DNA from: Bacteroidales bacterium
GTDB lineage: Bacteria; Bacteroidota; Bacteroidia; Bacteroidales; Muribaculaceae
Direction: 5' to 3'
Assembly: GCA_004557385.1 (NCBI GenBank)
Contig: SFEA01000001.1
Location: 80,655 to 144,654 of the forward strand
DNA length: 64,000 bases
A program made the translations under genes and the position numbers. The notes under the pieces are model-generated. The model searched no databases and had not been told where the DNA came from. It saw nothing but the letters and a program-made list of their open reading frames with translations. Below, piece by piece: positions 59,676 through 64,000 of this stretch. How positions within the stretch are numbered: the first letter of the stretch is position 1; each line of letters begins with the position of its first letter.

Positions 59676-60308
59676 ATGAAAATCGTTAATAATCTTGCGA
59701 TTGTTGTGATAATGGCTGTATGTGTTGCGCTTAATGGAGGCTCACCGGCAACAGCTAAAACAAAAAAGCAGGCAGTGGACATCTACGACCTCTCGATTGA
59801 CGACAACATTGCCATGCCTCAATTAGAAAAGCAGACTGAAGAAATAAAGAAGTTTCAGTATGCTCAGGCAATTGCATTGCAAAAGAACAAGCAAAACGTG
59901 GAGATGACTCGCGACGGCGAGGTGATAATCATCACCATATCGGCAAGCCAGTTGTTTTTGCCAAACGACACTGTGCTTAGCGACTTGGGCAAGCAGACAT
60001 TGAAGCCATTCTTGAAGTACATCGAAACGCCGGGAATGTATAAGATGCTGCTGGTGATGCATCACGACAACACCGGCTCCGACCGCTATACGCTCAATCT
60101 CACACGTTCGCGTGTGAATTCGGTTTACGACTGGATTGATGCCAACGCAAGCACTGAATATGTGGTGCCATACGCACTTGGGTCGACCGAACCGTTGGTT
60201 GAAAACAACTCGGTGGCTAACCGCAAGTTTAATCGTCGCCTTGAAATTTATCTTGTGCCCGAACAAGCTATGATACAGGCTGCTAAGAAGAAAAACATAA
60301 AGCTTTGA
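59676..60308 (+). CDS. OmpA-like exported protein
   Basis: The 210-residue protein has an N-terminal signal sequence (about 1-27) and a C-terminal OmpA-type peptidoglycan-binding domain (about 85-195). The OmpA signature appears as DRYTLNLTRSRVNSVYDWI and VANRKFNRRLEIYLVP. The N-terminal linker holds no recognisable barrel, so it is a soluble periplasmic or lipid-free anchor. It sits just before proS, with 29 bases between. Confidence 0.82.
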   Translation: MKIVNNLAIVVIMAVCVALNGGSPATAKTKKQAVDIYDLSIDDNIAMPQLEKQTEEIKKFQYAQAIALQKNKQNVEMTRDGEVIIITISASQLFLPNDTVLSDLGKQTLKPFLKYIETPGMYKMLLVMHHDNTGSDRYTLNLTRSRVNSVYDWIDANASTEYVVPYALGSTEPLVENNSVANRKFNRRLEIYLVPEQAMIQAAKKKNIKL

Positions 60309-60337
60309 TTTAATAATTTACGATTTAATATAAAGAA

Positions 60338-61819
60338 ATGGCAATAGAACTAAAAAATCTTACAAAACGCGCCGACAATTACTCGCAATGGTACAACGAC
60401 CTTGTTGTTAAGGCTGATTTGGCTGAACAGTCGGCAGTTAGAGGATGTATGGTAATTAAACCATACGGTTATGCAATTTGGGAAAAAATGCAACGTGTGC
60501 TCGACGACATGTTTAAAGCCACCGGGCACGTCAACGCTTACTTCCCGTTGTTGATTCCAAAGTCGTTTCTCAGCCGTGAGGCAGAGCACGTAGAAGGATT
60601 TGCAAAAGAATGTGCGGTGGTTACCCACCATCGACTGATGAACGACCCCGAAGGCAAGGGCGTGGTAGTAGACCCGGCAGCTCGGCTTGAGGAAGAACTC
60701 ATCATTCGTCCTACATCTGAAACTATCATTTGGAACACATATCGCAACTGGATTAGCTCGTATCGCGACCTGCCAATCCTTTGCAACCAATGGGCAAACG
60801 TGATGCGCTGGGAGATGCGCACCCGCATGTTCCTGCGCACCGCCGAATTCCTCTGGCAAGAAGGTCACACTGCCCACGCCACCCGCGAAGAAGCTGAGGC
60901 AGAGGCTGTGAAGATGCTTGGCGTATATGCCGATTTTGCCGAGAAATATATGGCAGTGCCTGTAATTAAGGGTGTGAAGTCGGCTAACGAACGATTTGCC
61001 GGTGCACTTGAGACATACACCATCGAGGCTATGATGCAAGACGGCAAGGCGTTGCAGTCGGGCACATCGCACTTCCTCGGTCAGAACTTCGCAAAGGCAT
61101 TCGACGTTAAGTTCATCAACAAGAACAACGAACTCGAATATGTTTGGGCTACATCGTGGGGCGTTTCAACACGCCTTATGGGCGCACTCATCATGACCCA
61201 CAGCGACGACAACGGTTTGGTGCTTCCTCCTAAGTTGGCACCGATACAAGTTGTAATCGTGCCAATCTATAAGGGTGACGACCAATTGAGCCAAATCAAC
61301 GAGCGTGTAGCTCCGATTGTTGAAAAACTCAAGGCGATGGGCATAAGCGTGAAATACGACAATGCCGACAACAAGCGTCCGGGCTTCAAATTTGCTGACT
61401 ACGAGCTCAAGGGCGTGCCTGTTCGCCTTGTGCTTGGCGCACGCGACCTTGCAAACGGCACCATCGAAGTTATGCGTCGCGACACGCTTGAAAAGGGCAC
61501 TGTGTCGATTGATGGCATCGAGGAATATGTTAAGAATCTGCTTGACGACATACAGAACAACATCTTCCAGAAGGCTCTCAAGCACCGTTCTGACCTCACT
61601 TACACCGTTGACACTTATGATGAGTTTAAGGAACAAATTGAAAAGGGCGGCTTTATCTTGGCGCACTGGGACGGCACACCTGAAACCGAGGAACGCATCA
61701 AGGAAGAAACCAAGGCAACTATCCGTTGCATACCTTTGGACGGCGACAAGACCCCAGGCAAATGCATGGTTACAGGCAAGCCATCGGCACAACGCGTAGT
61801 ATTCGCTCGCAACTATTAA
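60338..61819 (+). CDS. proS: Prolyl-tRNA synthetase (short, archaeal/eukaryote-like type)
   Basis: ProS charges tRNA-Pro. The 493-residue protein lacks the large editing insertion of E. coli ProS and has the C-terminal zinc-type extension of the archaeal/eukaryote-like form. Class II motifs are visible: GCMVIKPYGYAIWE with motif 1 region, LIIRPTSETIIWN and RWEMRTRMFLRTAEFLWQEGHTAHAT (motif 2). It has a weak wobble-rich terminator downstream. Confidence 0.95.
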   Translation: MAIELKNLTKRADNYSQWYNDLVVKADLAEQSAVRGCMVIKPYGYAIWEKMQRVLDDMFKATGHVNAYFPLLIPKSFLSREAEHVEGFAKECAVVTHHRLMNDPEGKGVVVDPAARLEEELIIRPTSETIIWNTYRNWISSYRDLPILCNQWANVMRWEMRTRMFLRTAEFLWQEGHTAHATREEAEAEAVKMLGVYADFAEKYMAVPVIKGVKSANERFAGALETYTIEAMMQDGKALQSGTSHFLGQNFAKAFDVKFINKNNELEYVWATSWGVSTRLMGALIMTHSDDNGLVLPPKLAPIQVVIVPIYKGDDQLSQINERVAPIVEKLKAMGISVKYDNADNKRPGFKFADYELKGVPVRLVLGARDLANGTIEVMRRDTLEKGTVSIDGIEEYVKNLLDDIQNNIFQKALKHRSDLTYTVDTYDEFKEQIEKGGFILAHWDGTPETEERIKEETKATIRCIPLDGDKTPGKCMVTGKPSAQRVVFARNY

Positions 61820-61849
61820 TCTCGAGTATATACTTTATCTTTTATATGA

Positions 61850-61876
61850 GGCTGTGTCAATAGACATGGCCTTTTT
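61850..61876 (+). terminator. proS terminator
   Basis: A 9-bp stem (GGCTGTGTC with GACATGGCC, two wobble pairs) is followed by TTTTT, 31 bases after the proS stop. Confidence 0.7.
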
Positions 61877-61977
61877 GCTTGCTTTTTTTGATGCAGCTTC
61901 TTTATCCGTGCATTTGACCTCGACAACGGCTACGTTTTTCCACCACGGGTAACAGCAGCGCCAATCACAACGAAAGG

Positions 61978-62002
61978 GTCGCCTCAAAGGCGGCTCTTTT
62001 TT
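61978..62002 (+). terminator. Plus-strand terminator overlapping the abi 3' end
   Basis: A 7-bp stem (GTCGCCT with AGGCGGC, one wobble pair, 3-base loop) is followed by TCTTTTTT on the plus strand. It overlaps the last codons of the Abi-type gene. It would stop plus-strand read-through into the abi antisense strand. Confidence 0.6.
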
Positions 62003-62667
62003 AATGATGCAATTTTTCCCATTATTGAATTTGGGAAAATATCAATACCCCACAGCAAGTGGTTACTATCATAACCCAAAAAATGAATATATTTTAATAT
62101 CAATTGATATTTATCTTGCGTATTAGAAATGTCAATCACACCGGATGCGTTAAAACATATCGCTTCGTGATGAGCTATTCGATTTCTAAATGTTTTTATA
62201 CTCATTAGTTCATTGAATATTGCTCTTTGCCCGAGTCCGGTTGTTCGATTCGGAAATATTCTAAGCAGATTTTGACCTCCAAGTCTATATGGCTGACGTG
62301 TGAACAAGTGAGTCCAAAAACCAAATGATACAGACGCAACTACTCTGTCGTTAGTATATCGCCCTTGATTTGATAAATCTTGGATTATTCGCAGGACTTC
62401 ATTCTTTTGCGGAATATTTTCAAGCATTCCTCCACAACTTAATTGACTCTTTATCCAATCTGAATCCGATAACACACTTTTGTAGTGGTCATTAATTGCA
62501 TTGCGTAATACTATTTCAAAAATATTCAGAATACCATAAAACTTTTGGCATAGTTTTATGTTATAGCGATATAAGGACAGTGCTTTTGTCGTGTTTCCAC
62601 TACAAGCATTATAATATTTGTTCAAACGAGCCTGCGAAAAGGCTTTTTCGTACTCAAAATATTTCAT
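61984..62667 (-). CDS. Abi-family (AbiD/AbiF-like) protein
   Basis: The 227-residue protein resembles the Abi_2 family of lactococcal AbiD/AbiF phage-abortive proteins. The N-terminal FEYEKAFSQARLNKYY and central YNIKLCQKFYGILNIFEIVLRNAI are typical. SIKTFRNRIAHHEAICF holds an RxxxxH motif like that in HEPN RNases. The family role, killing or stalling phage-infected cells, is inferred. I use ATG 62665-62667; a longer frame would begin at TTG 62685. The promoter on the minus strand is one half of a perfect palindrome. Base composition is AT-rich. Confidence 0.75.
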   Translation of the reverse strand: MKYFEYEKAFSQARLNKYYNACSGNTTKALSLYRYNIKLCQKFYGILNIFEIVLRNAINDHYKSVLSDSDWIKSQLSCGGMLENIPQKNEVLRIIQDLSNQGRYTNDRVVASVSFGFWTHLFTRQPYRLGGQNLLRIFPNRTTGLGQRAIFNELMSIKTFRNRIAHHEAICFNASGVIDISNTQDKYQLILKYIHFLGYDSNHLLWGIDIFPNSIMGKIASLKKSRL

Positions 62668-62692
62668 TAAAATTATTTTCTTCAAAAATTTC

Positions 62693-62726
62693 TTGCAAAG
62701 TTACGAAATTATTGCTAACTTTGCAA
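62693..62726. promoter_or_regulatory. Two overlapping, opposing promoters on a perfect palindrome
   Basis: TTGCAAAGTTA (62693-62703) and TAACTTTGCAA (62716-62726) are perfect inverted repeats 12 bases apart. On the plus strand TTG 62693-62695 and TAACTTTG 62716-62723 are 20 bases apart. On the minus strand TTG (complement of 62724-62726) and TAACTTTG (complement of 62696-62703) are also 20 bases apart. Each promoter therefore lies inside the other. The minus one leads into the Abi gene. Confidence 0.65.
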
Positions 62727-62729
62727 CGG

Positions 62730-62780
62730 AATCCCCCGAGTGTCCCTGTCTATGACAAACCTCGGGGTTTAGTCTTTTTA
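62730..62780 (+). ncRNA. Candidate short terminated transcript opposite abi
   Basis: From the plus-strand promoter, transcription would begin near 62730. CCCCGAG (62734-62740) pairs with CTCGGGG (62761-62767) and a T-rich stretch ends near 62780. The expected product is a roughly 50-base RNA made of one hairpin. Within the loop and stem lies a six-codon frame, ATG 62752 to TAG 62772. It could be an sRNA, a leader-peptide attenuator for the gene downstream or a promoter-blocking signal. Confidence 0.35.
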
Positions 62781-62866
62781 TAGGTCGGCTTTGTCAAGTC
62801 GGCTTTTTTTGTGTCTTTTCGTGTGGCTTTATATAGAGGTAAATTTGTGGCAAAACTAAACGTGTT

Positions 62867-63091
62867 ATGCCGCAAACTCAATACAACCTACACCTGAAAG
62901 GCTTCGTCGGCGGTGCCGACTTTGACCGAAATTATGTCGATTATGTCCTCGCCAAGAATGCCGGCAAGGAAGTGAACGTGCTGATTGACTTGCTCGGCGG
63001 CAATCTTGCCACCGCTCTATCCATTGCCGCTGCTTTCAAGAACCACGGCAAGGTCAGCGTTCACTTCGTCGGAATAAACAACAAACTTTAA
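62867..63091 (+). pseudogene. ClpP-like phage head-maturation protease, N-terminal fragment
   Basis: The 74-residue frame (MPQTQYNLHLKGFVGG, VDYVLAKNAGKEVNVLIDLL, LATALSIAAAF) matches the first third of the ClpP-like head-maturation proteases of Bacteroidetes phages. It stops after HFVGINNKL, where the full protein would continue into the segment with the catalytic Ser. No remainder is found in any frame downstream. It is a remnant, not an active protease. A TAAATTTG box precedes it. Confidence 0.7.
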
Positions 63092-63105
63092 ATAATATTA
63101 TGGTC

Positions 63106-63669
63106 TTAGTTGATTGAAAATTTTGCATTTAGGGTGCCTTCTCTAAAACTCAATGTAAAAGCACCATTGTATGCATCCTTTTCTTTGTCATAAGACGTAA
63201 TCTCAAACGTCCCTTCCTTGACGATTTCACTCTCATAATCAGAATAGGACAAAATTGTAGCATACGAAATTTTGTTTTCTTGACAATAGCTTATGTAATC
63301 CCATGGTGTAAGCTTGTCATCAGATTCTCCGATGTTAATAAACTTGATAGTTTGCGGTTGTGTGAGATATTCCCATGGATTATTTACAAATAATTTGATT
63401 GTAACAGCGTAAAGTGGAGTCCCACCACGCTCATTACTCAAGCTACTATCAAATTCAACCTCATACTCTTTTGCAACGAGTGATGGGGTATTTATCGAAT
63501 TAGGACCAATATTAAAAGGGGTTTGGTCAATCAATTTTTGACCATTTATTTCTGCCTCACATTTTGATTTGAAGTATTGAACACCGTCATGTTTTTCACA
63601 CGAAGATACGATGCTTATAATAGCCAGCAATAGTATTATTGCTGATGATAATTTTGATTTCGTTCTCAT
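63106..63669 (-). CDS. Hypothetical lipoprotein
   Basis: The 187-residue protein has a lipobox at AIISIVSSC and is predicted to be exported and lipid-anchored. The mature part is beta-rich, with no recognised domain (YFKSKCEAEINGQKLIDQTP, WDYISYCQENKISYATIL). It is AT-rich and sits between two phage-derived fragments, so it may be cargo carried with them. A TAACTTTG -7 box (complement of 63689-63696) precedes it. Confidence 0.7.
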   Translation of the reverse strand: MRTKSKLSSAIILLLAIISIVSSCEKHDGVQYFKSKCEAEINGQKLIDQTPFNIGPNSINTPSLVAKEYEVEFDSSLSNERGGTPLYAVTIKLFVNNPWEYLTQPQTIKFINIGESDDKLTPWDYISYCQENKISYATILSYSDYESEIVKEGTFEITSYDKEKDAYNGAFTLSFREGTLNAKFSIN

Positions 63670-63712
63670 AGTTGATTGTTTTTACTCGCAAAGTTACACA
63701 TTTTTTTGTCTT

Positions 63713-63742
63713 TTGACAGCCATCATTAAGGTGTTAAATTTG
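63713..63742 (+). promoter_or_regulatory. Promoter of the 48-residue fragment
   Basis: TTTTG ending at 63715 is followed after 19 bases by TAAATTTG (63735-63742), 32 bases before the ATG. Confidence 0.6.
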
Positions 63743-63773
63743 AGTAAACATTCATTTTAACCATTTTAACCTT

Positions 63774-63920
63774 ATGGATAATAAATATACTGAACTCATA
63801 AAGCAGTGGCTTGAAACGCCGAGCGCCCAACGAGATTACTCCGTTGGTGACTTTTTTTATGAGTCGCTGCATAGGCATTTGCTAATACTTTCGCGGGAAA
63901 TAAAAAATAGAACTAATTGA
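63774..63920 (+). pseudogene. 48-residue phage-type ORF, probably truncated
   Basis: The frame from ATG 63774 to TGA 63918-63920 starts MDNKYTELIKQWLETPSAQR and continues DYSVGDFFYESLHRHL. I recall small Bacteroidetes prophage proteins that begin with a similar KxIKxWLxTPxxxRDYxVG segment and continue much further. The second half here loses the resemblance, so it is probably a decayed fragment. Confidence 0.5.
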
Positions 63921-63964
63921 ATATCAGTCGATTATCAATATAGTCCTATCTTCTTTTTGGGTTG

Positions 63965-64000
63965 TGGGCGTTGACGGATTCGAACCGCCGACCCTCTGCT
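63965..64000 (-). tRNA. Partial tRNA, probably tRNA-Val
   Basis: Only the 3' part is in the window: T-arm GGCGG/CCGTC with TTCGAAT and 3' acceptor strand AACGCCC plus discriminator A. The 5' acceptor would be GGGCGTT. The variable-loop context GCAGAGGGTC resembles tRNA-Val of this class, but the anticodon lies outside the window. Confidence 0.7.

Noticed and set aside
62693..62726. Invertible (phase-variable) promoter
   Set aside because: The inverted repeats are only 12 bases apart, too close for known recombinase-driven inversion, and no invertase is nearby. Overlapping opposing promoters explain the palindrome better.

Overview
The window looks like a chromosome segment of a gut Bacteroidales bacterium, probably Muribaculaceae, Prevotellaceae or Bacteroidaceae. 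I judge this from recognisable protein families (RprX/RprY, an EF-G2-type FusA2, a B12-dependent ribonucleotide reductase, DUF4290/DUF4296/DUF5063 proteins), from the class-specific -33/-7 promoters (TTTG, about 19-21 bases, TAnnTTTG) seen before many genes, and from the general lack of Shine-Dalgarno sequences. The species cannot be named from the sequence alone.

Layout. 1-3.7 kb (minus): an AddB-like nuclease/helicase fragment, a DNA polymerase III delta-prime subunit and metF. 3.9-9.0 kb: galE, tRNA-Gln, a secreted 29-residue-repeat protein, plsC and the rprX-rprY two-component system. 9.3-15.7 kb: a GTPase-deficient-looking EF-G paralogue, hemW, rlmH, crcB, gdhA and a YraN-type nuclease. 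15.9-23.3 kb: lon, a short-chain dehydrogenase, an MFS transporter and the serine genes serC-serA. 23.8-33 kb: a long plus-strand run ileS, DksA-like, lspA, DUF4296 lipoprotein, hisH-hisA-hisF-hisIE and an FtsE-like ATPase. 33-38.1 kb: lysA, a cell-wall amidase, an MlaD-like lipid-transport protein and dnaA. 38.2-48.1 kb: HAD phosphatase, tRNA-Glu, a YtxH/YtxH/holin-X envelope cluster with prmA, an ECF sigma factor with a 50-residue companion, class II ribonucleotide reductase and 4-alpha-glucanotransferase. 48.3-51.3 kb: tRNA-Arg, a DUF1848 protein, then an AT-rich accessory cassette. 51.6-57.3 kb (minus): yicC, gmk, nadD, DUF5063, an M18 aminopeptidase and a phosphohexomutase. 57.4-61.8 kb: tsaB, DUF4290, rimM, an acidic small protein, an OmpA-like protein and proS. 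61.9-64.0 kb: a low-GC accessory patch with an Abi-type gene, phage-derived gene fragments and a lipoprotein, ending in a partial tRNA.

Most of the window is housekeeping. Two places stand out. The first (49.5-51.3 kb) is a promoter-led pair: a secreted protein carrying only the last motif of an RHS core joined to an AT-rich C-terminal domain with a His/Cys pair, overlapping by one base (TAATG) with a multi-pass membrane protein. It reads as a miniature polymorphic toxin and immunity cassette. The second (61.9-63.9 kb) is a phage-scar region in which an abortive-infection-type gene is driven from one half of a perfect palindrome whose other half forms an opposing promoter, aimed straight into a terminator hairpin about 10 bases downstream. 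Smaller items are promoters embedded in upstream terminators (plsC, crcB), an EF-G paralogue whose catalytic His is Ser, and a SerA whose catalytic His is Lys.
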